A stretch of DNA of 63,401 nucleotides from Clostridia bacterium (GTDB lineage: Bacteria > Bacillota > Clostridia > Oscillospirales > Acutalibacteraceae), in the NCBI GenBank assembly GCA_017380615.1, contig JAFODQ010000021.1, positions 1 through 63,401 of the forward strand. Direction: 5' to 3'. Below the pieces are notes generated by a model. The model was not told the origin of the DNA. It did not search any database and was given only the letters and a program-made list of their open reading frames with translations. Shown here in pieces: positions 18,385-26,844 of this stretch; the stretch's first letter is position 1; the number at the start of each line of letters is the position of its first letter. A program made the position numbers and the translations under genes.

Positions 18385-19239
18385 ATGGATTTTATTCAGA
18401 CCATTATCTCTTTATTAATGTCACTTTGTATGCTTCTCACGGGTTTTCTTGACCAAGGTACGCCAAAGCATTCCACAAATGTTGAGCTCGTAAGCGAGGA
18501 AAAGCTTGTTTTCACAGATGCCATGTACGCAGGTCAGGGTATTACAACCGATGGGGAGTATTATTACACATCTGGCTCTCTCACAGCCTTAGGTATTGCG
18601 GCTCTTGCAAAGTGGGATGCCGATACTATGGAGCTTGTTGCATCTAATGATGATGCTATTCCTGCAGAGTATAAGGAATTCTATGAGTGCGACCATGTGG
18701 GTGGAATCAGCTATTATGATGGCAAGATTTACGCTGCGGTTGAAAATAAGCCCGAGGATTTCCCTTTGGTTATGACCTATGATTGTGAAACCCTTGAGCT
18801 TATTGATATTTATCAGATTGACCCAACCAATCTTCCTGATGGTATTCCGTGGTGTGCTGTTGATGGTGAAAACGGATATCTGTATTGCTCACCCTTCCAG
18901 AATGTTGAGAGAATTCTTGCATTTGATCTGGAAACTATGGAGTTTTCCCATTTCATTGAGTTGTCAAAGAAAATCACTCGTATTCAGGGTGGCGAGGTTT
19001 ATGAAGGTGTGCTTTATCTTTCCTATGATGCAGCAGACAGTAACACAGACTATATTCTCACAGTTGATATACCAACGGGCGAGGTTGAAACACTTTGCTC
19101 AAGAACAGTGCCATCACTTGCAGGTAACGAGGCAGAGGGTGTAACGGTTTTCCCTTCAGCAGACGGAAGCCTCATCCATGTGCTTGATTATGATAAGACA
19201 GTCGGTGTTTATGTAAGACACTATTCAGTAACAGAATAA
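18385..19239 (+). CDS. Secreted or membrane-anchored protein of unknown function, beta-propeller-like
   Basis: 284 residues. The amino end is hydrophobic (IISLLMSLCMLLTGFL), suggesting a signal peptide or anchor. The rest resembles a sequence of beta-propeller-like repeats with aspartate- and glycine-rich turns: ADTMELVA, CETLELIDIY, LETMEFSHFIEL and IPTGEVETL recur at similar spacing, each followed by a strand with aromatic residues (YYDGKIYAA, GENGYLYCS, VYEGVLYLS). No catalytic motif is recognised. AAAGGAGAG precedes the ATG. It is monocistronic and closed by a terminator. Confidence 0.7.
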   Translation: MDFIQTIISLLMSLCMLLTGFLDQGTPKHSTNVELVSEEKLVFTDAMYAGQGITTDGEYYYTSGSLTALGIAALAKWDADTMELVASNDDAIPAEYKEFYECDHVGGISYYDGKIYAAVENKPEDFPLVMTYDCETLELIDIYQIDPTNLPDGIPWCAVDGENGYLYCSPFQNVERILAFDLETMEFSHFIELSKKITRIQGGEVYEGVLYLSYDAADSNTDYILTVDIPTGEVETLCSRTVPSLAGNEAEGVTVFPSADGSLIHVLDYDKTVGVYVRHYSVTE

Positions 19240-19253
19240 TTCACGACAATAAG

Positions 19254-19292
19254 AAAGAGTATTCACAAAAGATTTGTGAATACTCTTTTTGT
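19254..19292. terminator. Bidirectional terminator
   Basis: AAAGAGTATTCACAAA (19254-19269) pairs with its complement at 19273-19288 and is followed by TTTTTGTTTT. It serves the plus-strand secreted protein gene and the convergent ychF. Confidence 0.93.
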
Positions 19293-19305
19293 TTTAAGAC
19301 TTTAA

Positions 19306-20400
19306 TTAAACATTGAATCTGAAGAGGACGATGTCTCCGTCCTGCATAACATATTCCTTGCCTTCGGAACGAACAAGACCCTTTTCCTTTGCTGCTGCCA
19401 TTGAACCACATTCCATAAGAACATCAAAGGAGACAACCTCTGCACGGATGAAGCCTCTCTCGAAATCAGAGTGGATTTTGCCTGCTGCCTGAGGAGCCTT
19501 TGTGCCCTTGGTGATTGTCCAGGCTCTTACCTCGGGCTGACCTGCGGTGAGGTAGCTCATAAGTCCGAGAAGATCATAGCTTCTTTCAATGAGAAGATCG
19601 AGACCACCTGCTTTGATTCCAAGCTCTGAAAGGAACATTTCCTTTTCGTCCTTATCAAGCTCTGCAATCTGTGATTCAAGCTCTGCGCAGATCGGGAGCA
19701 CCTGGCTGCCTTCCTCTGCTGCAATTGCCTTAACAGCGTTATAGCGGGCATTCGTGTCAATCTGTGAAGCAAAATCCTCTTCGCTCATATTGCATGCGTA
19801 AATAACAGGCTTTGCTGTGAGGAGTGCAACAGTGTCAATGATTGCCTTTTCATCCTCTGTGAGCTCAACGGTTCTTGCACAAAGACCATTATCAAGAGCC
19901 TCTCTCACTCTTTCAAGAACAGCAAGCTCAGCTGCAAGAGTTTTGTCACCCTTCATTGCTTTTGTTGTTCTGTCAATTCTTCTTTGTAGGATTTCAGCAT
20001 CGGAAAGAATAAGCTCAAGGTTTATTGTTTCAATATCTCTTTGAGGGTTAACATCGCCATCAACATGCATGATGTCGTCGTTATCAAAGCAACGGACAAC
20101 ATGGATGATTGCATCAACCTCACGGATATGAGAAAGGAATTTGTTTCCGAGACCTTCACCCTGTGAAGCTCCCTTGACAAGACCTGCAATGTCAACAAAT
20201 TCAATTGTGGCAGGGGTGACCTTTGCGGGGTTATACATTTCGCAAAGAGCATCAAGTCTTGCATCAGGAACAGCAACAACACCAACATTAGGCTCTATTG
20301 TGCAGAAGGCGTAGTTTGCAGCCTGTGCACCTGCGTTTGTCAGTGCGTTGAAAAGTGTACTTTTGCCGACATTGGGCAAACCAACAATACCAAGTTTCAT
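19306..20400 (-). CDS. ychF: Ribosome-binding P-loop ATPase YchF/OLA1
   Basis: Universal Obg-family NTPase (364 residues). Walker A is [14 protein letters not shown], the switch-II region is [19 protein letters not shown], and the carboxyl end is the TGS-like domain ending in [14 protein letters not shown]. The canonical G4 NKxD is replaced by NMSEED, which in this family explains ATP rather than GTP preference. AAAGGAAG precedes the start. It is transcribed divergently from gpr. Confidence 0.97.
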   Translation of the reverse strand: MKLGIVGLPNVGKSTLFNALTNAGAQAANYAFCTIEPNVGVVAVPDARLDALCEMYNPAKVTPATIEFVDIAGLVKGASQGEGLGNKFLSHIREVDAIIHVVRCFDNDDIMHVDGDVNPQRDIETINLELILSDAEILQRRIDRTTKAMKGDKTLAAELAVLERVREALDNGLCARTVELTEDEKAIIDTVALLTAKPVIYACNMSEEDFASQIDTNARYNAVKAIAAEEGSQVLPICAELESQIAELDKDEKEMFLSELGIKAGGLDLLIERSYDLLGLMSYLTAGQPEVRAWTITKGTKAPQAAGKIHSDFERGFIRAEVVSFDVLMECGSMAAAKEKGLVRSEGKEYVMQDGDIVLFRFNV

Positions 20401-20509
20401 TTCAATAACTTCCTTTAGAAATAATTCAAGTTATTTTAACATAATATAAAATCTATTTCAATATAAATATTCTTTTAATCTGAAGAAATAATAGCCTTGA
20501 GGTGTTAAA

Positions 20510-21388
20510 ATGAAATTCAGAACAGATTTAGCTCTTGAAAGAAGAGAAATACTTGATACACAGCTTGATGGTGTAACTGTTACCGAAAAATATAACAATG
20601 AATGTAAAATAACCGAAATCAAAATCAATACCGAATCTGCAGCCAGAAAGCTGGGAAAGGGAATAGGCAAATATATCACAATTGAAATGAATTCCTTTTC
20701 TGATGAAGCAGCAGTTTCGGAGGGCAGATTGAACGCCCTGGTGGAGGGAATAAAAGCTCTTCTTCCCCCAAAAGAGGGTACTGTGCTTGTGGCGGGTGTG
20801 GGTAATTCCGAAATGACATCCGATGCTTTGGGACCATTCACAGCTTCAAAGGTTTTTGCGACTCGGCATATAAGCGATGAGCTTTGTAAATGTGCAGGGA
20901 TAAATGCTTCGCTCAGACCGGTTGTATCTCTTTCCACGGGCGTTATGGGACAGACTGGGATTGAGTCAGGGGAATTTATCAAGAGCATTTGTGATACTGT
21001 GAAGCCTTGTTGTGTGATAACGATAGATGCCTTGGCAGCAGGCAGCATAGCAAGATTAGGAAGAACAGTTCAGATGTCCGATACGGGCATATCTCCCGGC
21101 TCAGGTGTGGGAAACAGCAGAAAGCGTATTGATGAAGAGTATCTTGGTGTGCCTGTTATTGCAATCGGTGTGCCCACTGTGGTGGATTCTCTCTCCCTTG
21201 CTTGTGAAATCTGTGATGTGTCTGAGGAGCAATTAAACAGAGGAAATGTAACCCAAGCAGATGGTCTTGTGGTAGCTCCCAAGGATGTGGATCTGCTTGT
21301 AAAAAATGCTGCGTATATTCTCGCTTTATCCATCAATTGCGCTTTACAGCCCCAATTAACAACCAAGGAATTATACGCTTTTATGTAA
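20510..21388 (+). CDS. gpr: Spore germination protease GPR
   Basis: Aspartate-type endopeptidase (family A25, 292 residues) that degrades small acid-soluble spore proteins at germination. It starts with FRTDLALERREIL, the region of the autoprocessed propeptide, followed by VAGVGNSEMTSDALGP, SLSTGVMGQTGIESGE, TIDALAAGSI and the carboxyl-terminal block VIAIGVPTVVDSL. TTGAGGTG precedes the ATG. Upstream CATAATA (20440-20446) resembles a sigma-F/G -10 element, but no good -35 is seen. spoIIP follows after 46 bases, as in Bacillus. Confidence 0.96.
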   Translation: MKFRTDLALERREILDTQLDGVTVTEKYNNECKITEIKINTESAARKLGKGIGKYITIEMNSFSDEAAVSEGRLNALVEGIKALLPPKEGTVLVAGVGNSEMTSDALGPFTASKVFATRHISDELCKCAGINASLRPVVSLSTGVMGQTGIESGEFIKSICDTVKPCCVITIDALAAGSIARLGRTVQMSDTGISPGSGVGNSRKRIDEEYLGVPVIAIGVPTVVDSLSLACEICDVSEEQLNRGNVTQADGLVVAPKDVDLLVKNAAYILALSINCALQPQLTTKELYAFM

Positions 21389-21434
21389 TAATTTTCAGCC
21401 CACCGTCATAGTCTTTTATGTAGGTGGTGTTGCT

Positions 21435-22502
21435 GTGAAAAACGGTGGTTTAAAAAATATGATTTGCGTTGTGCTCTGCTTTTGCCTTCTGCTGTACTTC
21501 ATCTTTAACGGAGAGGTGATGGCGTTTTCTGTGTGTCGTCTTTTGGGCGGCTTTGAGTATAATGGCACTTCGAGTACGGTTGTGAGTGGGGATGCCTTCT
21601 CTGTAACAGGCTATGGTGGTGGAGCATATGCAAATACTAGCGCAGGGAATGCCCCAACAGATGTAGAGGTTCTTAAAAGACAAGCAGAGTCTGTTTTTAA
21701 AAACTACACAAGGGCAGGAACTATAAAAGAAACGAAGATGGGAGCAACCACCAAAACCCTCGTCTCAGGTAATATTCAGATTGATAATAAAACCAATCAG
21801 ACTATAAGCATCCAGAAGCTTCTTAAAGCGACGCCCGATTTGGACGGAATTGAAAAGGAAAAGCCATCAATTCTCGTTTACCATACCCACACAACTGAGG
21901 GCTACGAAATGCTTGATTTAGGTTGGTATGCAAAGGAGTATAATTCCCGCACCCAGGATGCAAACAAAAATATGGTCAGGGTAGGCAATGAGCTTGTTAA
22001 AACTCTGGAAGAGGCAGGGTATAATGTTATTCACGATACCACAATTTATGATTCTTCATATAATGGTGCTTACGCCAGGTCGAGGGTCAGTGTGGAAAAA
22101 TATCTTCAACAGTATCCATCCATAAATATAACACTTGATGTGCATCGGGATGCAATTCATTATGATGACAAAACACGGTGCAAGCCCACTGTCCGGATAA
22201 ATGGCAAAAAGGCTGCTCAGGTAATGATTATTTCAGGCTGTGAGGGTGATGGTGTGGAGGATTTCCCTGAATGGTATGAAAATCTTACCTTTGCGACCCA
22301 TCTGCAAGCTGTGACGCAGACCAAATACCCCGACTTGATGAGGCCTGTGTATTTCTGTCACAGAAAATACAATATGGATGTAACAAATTGCTCTCTTTTG
22401 CTTGAATTTGGCACAGATGCAAACACACTGGAGGAAGCTGTCTATTCTGCTCAGCTGGTAGGAGAGTCGCTTGCCGAATTATTGAGGAATGAAAATAAAT
22501 GA
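21435..22502 (+). CDS. spoIIP: Stage II sporulation protein P
   Basis: Amidase/endopeptidase of the DMP complex (SpoIID-SpoIIM-SpoIIP) that hydrolyses septal peptidoglycan during engulfment. It has 355 residues and starts at GTG behind TAGGTGGTG. A membrane anchor lies at about residues 9-31 (ICVVLCFCLLLYFIF), then a linker, then the SpoIIP domain with the zinc-site HTHTTEGYE, DVHRDAIHYDD and CHRKYNMDVTNCSLLLEFG. The stop overlaps a small ORF start (ATGA). Confidence 0.95.
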   Translation: MKNGGLKNMICVVLCFCLLLYFIFNGEVMAFSVCRLLGGFEYNGTSSTVVSGDAFSVTGYGGGAYANTSAGNAPTDVEVLKRQAESVFKNYTRAGTIKETKMGATTKTLVSGNIQIDNKTNQTISIQKLLKATPDLDGIEKEKPSILVYHTHTTEGYEMLDLGWYAKEYNSRTQDANKNMVRVGNELVKTLEEAGYNVIHDTTIYDSSYNGAYARSRVSVEKYLQQYPSINITLDVHRDAIHYDDKTRCKPTVRINGKKAAQVMIISGCEGDGVEDFPEWYENLTFATHLQAVTQTKYPDLMRPVYFCHRKYNMDVTNCSLLLEFGTDANTLEEAVYSAQLVGESLAELLRNENK

Positions 22503-22675
22503 AATTTGAAAAATTGTTTAAATATTACACCATAAGTATCATAGTGTTAATGCTTCTTTTAACCTTTGTCTGCGTCTGTCTGGGTGTTGCAAATAAGGGT
22601 AAAAGTAATTTGGGAGGAGTGCAAAGCAACAGCTCTTTGGAAATTTGCACACAAAAATCCCGTTGGTATTGTTGA
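22499..22675 (+). CDS. Small single-pass membrane protein coupled to spoIIP
   Basis: 58 residues, beginning MKFEKLFKYYTISIIVLM. A basic, aromatic amino end is followed by one strongly hydrophobic helix (about residues 11-31), then a short polar tail ending in KSRWYC. Its ATG overlaps the spoIIP stop in ATGA, the arrangement used by truly coupled genes elsewhere in this window. The topology and coupling support a real gene, perhaps a sporulation membrane component, but I recognise no family. It fills most of an otherwise gene-free 313-base stretch. Confidence 0.5.
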   Translation: MKFEKLFKYYTISIIVLMLLLTFVCVCLGVANKGKSNLGGVQSNSSLEICTQKSRWYC

Positions 22676-22720
22676 AATGTGAAAAAATGAAGAGGTTTTT
22701 GTAAAAGTGCAAAAATTCTA

Positions 22721-22749
22721 TTGAAAATTATATATGTTTATTGTAAAAT
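22721..22749 (+). promoter_or_regulatory. SigA-type promoter for pgi
   Basis: TTGAAA (22721-22726), 17-base spacer, TAAAAT (22744-22749), 66 bases before the pgi ATG. Confidence 0.75.
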
Positions 22750-22815
22750 ATTAGCAAAGAATACTATGTTGTGCTAATGTAGTATTTTTAGACCTCATAG
22801 GAGAGATGACACATA

Positions 22816-24144
22816 ATGCCAGTTAAACTTAACACACGATATCTTGAGGGCTTTGTAGCAGAAGCAGATGTGAAAGCGATTGCCCCCGAGGTAGAAAAAG
22901 CAACACAACTTCTTGATTCCCGCACAGGAGCAGGCAACGATTTCCTCGGTTGGCTCGATTTACCTGTTGATTACGATAAAGAAGAGTTTGCAAGAATCAA
23001 AAAAGCAGCAGAAAAGATCCGTAATGACAGCGAGGTTCTCGTTGTTATCGGTATCGGTGGCTCATATCTCGGAGCGAGAGCAGCCATTGAATTCTGTAAA
23101 TCTCAAAACAGAAATCTTATTGAAAAGCCACAGATTATTTTTGCAGGCAACACCTTGTCAGCATCTGCACTTGCAGAAACAGTAAAGCTTTGCGAGGGTA
23201 AGGATTTCTCTGTTAATGTTATTTCCAAGTCAGGCACAACAACAGAGCCAACAATAGCATTCAGAGTTTTCAAAGAGCTTCTTGAAAAGAAATACGGAAA
23301 AGAAGAAGCAGCAAAGAGAATTTATTCCACAACGGACAAGGCGAGAGGTACTCTTAAAGAGCTCTCAGATCGCGAGGGCTATGAGACCTTTGTTATCCCT
23401 GATGATGTGGGTGGCAGATATTCAGTGCTCACAGCAGTTGGTCTTCTTCCTATTGCTGTTGCAGGCATAGATATTGACAAAATGATGCTCGGTGCAGCAG
23501 ATGCTCGTTCAGCATACGCAGGTGGCGATGTTTACACCAACGATTGCTACAAATATGCGGCAATGAGAAATATCCTTTACCGTAAGGGCAAGGCAGTTGA
23601 GATGATGGTTTCTTACGAGCCTGATTATACCATGATGAATGAATGGTTCAAGCAGCTTTACGGTGAAAGTGAAGGAAAATGCGGAAAGGGTCTTTTCCCT
23701 GCTTCGGCAGTTTTCTCAACCGATCTCCACTCTCTCGGACAGTATGTTCAGGATGGTGAGAGGCTTATGTTTGAAACTGTTGTAATGTTCAATGAGCCAA
23801 AGGAAGAGCTTATTATCGGCTTTGATGAGGAAAACGGAGACGGCTTCAATTTTGTTGCAGGTGAGTCTGTTGACTATGTTAACAAGAAGGCTTTCCTCGG
23901 CACAGTTCTTGCACACACCGATGGTGGTGTTCCGAACATGATTCTCGAATTGGAAAAAATGGATGAGTATGAATTCGGCTATCTTGTTTATTTCCTTGAA
24001 AAGGCTTGTGCAGTTTCAGGCTACATTTTAGGAATCAATCCATTTGATCAGCCGGGTGTTGAGAGCTATAAAAAGAATATGTTTGCATTGTTGGGCAAGC
24101 CTGGCTATGAGGGACATAAAAAAGCTCTCGAGGCAAGACTTTAA
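22816..24144 (+). CDS. pgi: Glucose-6-phosphate isomerase
   Basis: Interconverts glucose 6-phosphate and fructose 6-phosphate. At 442 residues it is the shorter Gram-positive type. Phosphate-binding and catalytic blocks are [52 protein letters not shown] and the late [19 protein letters not shown] carrying the active-site lysine. ATAGGAGAG precedes the ATG. It is followed after 49 bases by a small P-loop protein. Confidence 0.97.
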   Translation: MPVKLNTRYLEGFVAEADVKAIAPEVEKATQLLDSRTGAGNDFLGWLDLPVDYDKEEFARIKKAAEKIRNDSEVLVVIGIGGSYLGARAAIEFCKSQNRNLIEKPQIIFAGNTLSASALAETVKLCEGKDFSVNVISKSGTTTEPTIAFRVFKELLEKKYGKEEAAKRIYSTTDKARGTLKELSDREGYETFVIPDDVGGRYSVLTAVGLLPIAVAGIDIDKMMLGAADARSAYAGGDVYTNDCYKYAAMRNILYRKGKAVEMMVSYEPDYTMMNEWFKQLYGESEGKCGKGLFPASAVFSTDLHSLGQYVQDGERLMFETVVMFNEPKEELIIGFDEENGDGFNFVAGESVDYVNKKAFLGTVLAHTDGGVPNMILELEKMDEYEFGYLVYFLEKACAVSGYILGINPFDQPGVESYKKNMFALLGKPGYEGHKKALEARL

Positions 24145-24193
24145 AACAGAAATCACGCCATAAGGCGAGAAATATACGACGGAGGTAATTACT

Positions 24194-24610
24194 ATGATTT
24201 CACTTATTATCGGCAACAAGGGTTCCGGCAAAACAAAGAGACTTATCGCTCTTATCAATGAGGCGGTTGAAAAGTCAGACGGAACAGTGGTTTGTATAGA
24301 GAAATCCCCATTACTTACTTACGAGGTAACTCATAAGGCAAGACTTATCGAAACAGAAAGATTTGCAGTTGAAGGCTGCGATGCTTTCTATGGTATGGTT
24401 TGTGGTATCATTGCACAGGACCATGACCTTACAGAGGTTTTTGTTGATGCAACATTCAAGATTGTTGGCAGAGACTACGATGAGTTTGCTGCTCTTATCA
24501 ATAAGCTTAGCAAGATTTCCGAAGAAGCAGGTGTGGATTTTGTATTCACCGTTTCAGAAGATATGGATAAGCTTCCTGAGGCACTTTTTGCTAACGCAAA
24601 GGTTATCTGA
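24194..24610 (+). CDS. Small P-loop ATPase-like protein of unknown role
   Basis: 138 residues with a clear Walker A at the amino end (IIGNKGSGKTKRLI). A hydrophobic strand ending in acid, LTEVFVDATFK, is a plausible Walker B, and VDFVFTVSED resembles the sensor strand. Short Clostridia homologues are often labelled PilT-like or DEAD-like, but the protein is far too short for a PilT motor and no pilus gene is adjacent. CGGAGGTAA lies upstream. It probably shares the pgi transcript and ends at a terminator. Confidence 0.7.
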   Translation: MISLIIGNKGSGKTKRLIALINEAVEKSDGTVVCIEKSPLLTYEVTHKARLIETERFAVEGCDAFYGMVCGIIAQDHDLTEVFVDATFKIVGRDYDEFAALINKLSKISEEAGVDFVFTVSEDMDKLPEALFANAKVI

Positions 24611-24623
24611 TAGCTGTAAAACC

Positions 24624-24662
24624 AAACCTCGGTTAACTCTGTGTTATCCGAGGTTTTTTCTT
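24624..24662 (+). terminator. Rho-independent terminator after the P-loop gene
   Basis: AAACCTCGG (24624-24632) pairs with CCGAGGTTT (24648-24656), followed by TTTTTC. Confidence 0.88.
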
Positions 24663-24683
24663 TAAAAATCTTTCGTTTAGTTA

Positions 24684-24712
24684 TTGACAAAATCGTAAGA
24701 AGATAATATAAT
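24684..24712 (+). promoter_or_regulatory. Consensus SigA promoter for yceD-rpmF
   Basis: TTGACA (24684-24689), exactly 17 bases, TATAAT (24707-24712). Both hexamers match the consensus fully, 28 bases before the ATG. This fits a highly expressed ribosomal protein operon. Confidence 0.88.
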
Positions 24713-24739
24713 ATTCGGGTATGTTGAGAGGTAAAGTGT

Positions 24740-25234
24740 ATGATTATCGAACTTGAATCAGTTTTTAACACAGAAGGCTTAAAGCTTCCTTTTGATTATG
24801 AGCTTGATTTATCTGCAATTCAGGTTTCAGGCTATTCACCAATTGCTCAGCCTGTAAGGGTGAGTGGCAAGGTGGAAAACAAGGCAGGTATCGTTAATCT
24901 TACCGGAAATGCTCAGGTGATTTACACAGCACCATGTGACCGTTGTGCAACGGAGGTTAGTAAGGAATATAACTTTCCGCTTGAACACACACTTGTTGTT
25001 GCTCTTGAAAGTGGCGAGAATGATGCATTCTTAGAGGTGCCGAATCTTCGCCTTGATCTCGATGAGTTAGTTGAAGAAGATGTCAATCTCGCTCTTCCTT
25101 CAAAATACCTTTGCAACGAGGAATGTAAGGGCTTGTGCATGAGTTGTGGCAAGAACCTTAACGAAGACCAATGTAATTGTAAAGCACCGGTTGATCCAAG
25201 ATTTGCCGCGCTTCTCGATTTGTTGGATGAATAA
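24740..25234 (+). CDS. yceD: YceD/DUF177 family protein
   Basis: 164 residues. Family members sit directly upstream of rpmF in most bacteria and are linked to rRNA handling. Visible features are YTAPCDRCATEVSKEY in the middle, an acidic LDLDELVEEDVNLALP segment and a C-terminal cysteine cluster (CNEECKGLCMSCGKN, DQCNCK) likely to bind zinc. Gene order yceD-rpmF with a 35-base gap supports the call. Confidence 0.9.
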   Translation: MIIELESVFNTEGLKLPFDYELDLSAIQVSGYSPIAQPVRVSGKVENKAGIVNLTGNAQVIYTAPCDRCATEVSKEYNFPLEHTLVVALESGENDAFLEVPNLRLDLDELVEEDVNLALPSKYLCNEECKGLCMSCGKNLNEDQCNCKAPVDPRFAALLDLLDE

Positions 25235-25269
25235 GTGAATTTTTAAAGAATATATAGGAGGTTTTTCAA

Positions 25270-25449
25270 ATGGCAGTACCAAAGAGAAGAGTTTCTAAAG
25301 CAAGACGTGACAAAAGACGTTCAAACGTATGGAAGATGGATGCAGTTGCACTCGTAAAGTGCCCAAACTGTGGTGACTTCAAGAGACCACACAGACTTTG
25401 CACAGCATGTGGCTACTACAACGGCAAGCAGGTAGTTTCTGTAGACTAA
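25270..25449 (+). CDS. rpmF: 50S ribosomal protein L32
   Basis: 59 residues starting MAVPKRRVSKARRDKRRS, the standard L32 amino end. The zinc-ribbon form is intact (CPNCG ... CTACGYY), meaning it is the zinc-dependent paralogue type. TAGGAGG lies upstream of the ATG. Confidence 0.97.
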   Translation: MAVPKRRVSKARRDKRRSNVWKMDAVALVKCPNCGDFKRPHRLCTACGYYNGKQVVSVD

Positions 25450-25477
25450 TCTGCAATAGTTTGTAACTCGAGTTTGA

Positions 25478-25504
25478 GGGCGGTGAGAGGTATCTCCCCG
25501 CCCT
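25478..25504 (+). other. GC-rich hairpin after rpmF
   Basis: GGGCGG pairs with CCGCCC, with an inner GAGA/TCTC stem around a GGTA loop. There is no T tract, so it is a weak terminator or processing site. The next gene starts 29 bases later. Confidence 0.45.
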
Positions 25505-25532
25505 ATTATCCGTTTATTCGGGAGGTGTTGTT

Positions 25533-26843
25533 TTGTCAGTTGTGATTCAATCTGTTCTTGCAGACTCATATAGTGAAAAATCAGGTTTGATGTCCGGTGA
25601 TGTGCTTGTGAGTGTGAACGGAACAGAAATTTACGATGTTCTGGATTATCGTTTCTGCATACAGGCGAGAAAGCTCAGTCTTTCTGTTGAACGTCAAGGT
25701 GTGCCAATGAATTTCAGTATTCGTAAAAGCGACGAATTTGCAGATATTGGTCTGGAATTTGAGACATATCTTATGGATAAGCAACACTCCTGCAAGAATA
25801 AATGTATTTTCTGTTTTGTTGACCAGATGCCCAAGGGAATGAGGGAATCTCTTTATTTCAAGGATGATGATTCAAGACTTTCATTCCTTTTTGGTAACTA
25901 CATTACATTAACAGGCTTGTGCGAACGGGAAATTCAGCGTATAATTGATATGCACATTTCTCCTGTGAATATTTCTGTTCACACCATGAATCCCACCCTC
26001 CGTGTTGAAATGATGAAGAATCCTTCGGCAGGGAAGGTGCTTAAGAATCTCGAACGTTTTGCTGAAAATGGGATTGAAATGAACACCCAGCTTGTTTTGT
26101 GTCCGGGGATTAACGATGGTGATGAGCTGAGATATTCTTTGAGTGAATTAGGCAAAATGTATCCTGCTGTCAAAAGCATTGCAGCTGTGCCCGTAGGTCT
26201 CACCAGGTATCGTGATGGCTTGGCACATTTACGTAGCTACACAAAAGAGGAAGCAGCACAGGTTATTGATATAATAGATGAATTCAATGCTCACTTTTCT
26301 TTCTTTAATAATGGTGAGATCATTGCCTTCCCGTCAGATGAGTTTTATCTTCTTGCTGAAAGAGAGCTTCCTTCTGCAGAGTATTATGGAGAATTCAGTC
26401 AGCTTGATAATGGCGTGGGTGTTTGTGCACTTCTCAAGGATGAGTTTATGACGGCTCTTGGTGAAGCCACACCTAAGCAGGTTGACAGAACAGTAACCAT
26501 AGCAACGGGTGTTTCAGCATATGATTTGCTTTGTGAGCTTTCTCTTGCAGCACAGGAAAAGTTTGAGGGTCTCACGGTAAATGTTGTTAAAATAGTAAAT
26601 AACTTTTTCGGTGATAAGGTGACCGTGGCAGGTCTCATTACCGGACAAGACTTTATTAATCAGCTGAAGGGAAGAAATTTTGGAGATGCACTCCTGATTC
26701 CTGCTGTGTCCCTTCGTAACGAAAGAGATAAGTTTCTTGATGATATAACCATTGAAGAACTTTCTCAAAAACTTGGTATTATCGCAGAGCCCGTTGAAAA
26801 TGACGGTGCTCGGCTTCTTGAAAAAATAGTAGGAGGTGTTTAA
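25533..26843 (+). CDS. PDZ-radical SAM-DUF512 protein (COG1625 family)
   Basis: 436 residues, starting at TTG 25533 placed 5 bases after GGAGGTG. A PDZ-like domain at the amino end (EKSGLMSGDVLVSVNGTEI) precedes a radical-SAM-like iron-sulfur motif CKNKCIFCFVDQMPKGMR, and the C-terminal half is DUF512 with LVLCPGINDGDEL, VPVGLTRYRDGL and VTVAGLITGQDF. The cluster motif spacing is C-x3-C-x2-C. The reaction is unknown. The family is common in Clostridia and cyanobacteria, often next to der as here; the two genes are 1 base apart. Confidence 0.88.
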   Translation: MSVVIQSVLADSYSEKSGLMSGDVLVSVNGTEIYDVLDYRFCIQARKLSLSVERQGVPMNFSIRKSDEFADIGLEFETYLMDKQHSCKNKCIFCFVDQMPKGMRESLYFKDDDSRLSFLFGNYITLTGLCEREIQRIIDMHISPVNISVHTMNPTLRVEMMKNPSAGKVLKNLERFAENGIEMNTQLVLCPGINDGDELRYSLSELGKMYPAVKSIAAVPVGLTRYRDGLAHLRSYTKEEAAQVIDIIDEFNAHFSFFNNGEIIAFPSDEFYLLAERELPSAEYYGEFSQLDNGVGVCALLKDEFMTALGEATPKQVDRTVTIATGVSAYDLLCELSLAAQEKFEGLTVNVVKIVNNFFGDKVTVAGLITGQDFINQLKGRNFGDALLIPAVSLRNERDKFLDDITIEELSQKLGIIAEPVENDGARLLEKIVGGV

Positions 26844-26844
26844 T

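Noticed and set aside
24194..24610. Twitching motility PilT
   Set aside because: Only a P-loop is shared; the protein is far too short for a PilT motor and has none of its His or Asp boxes.
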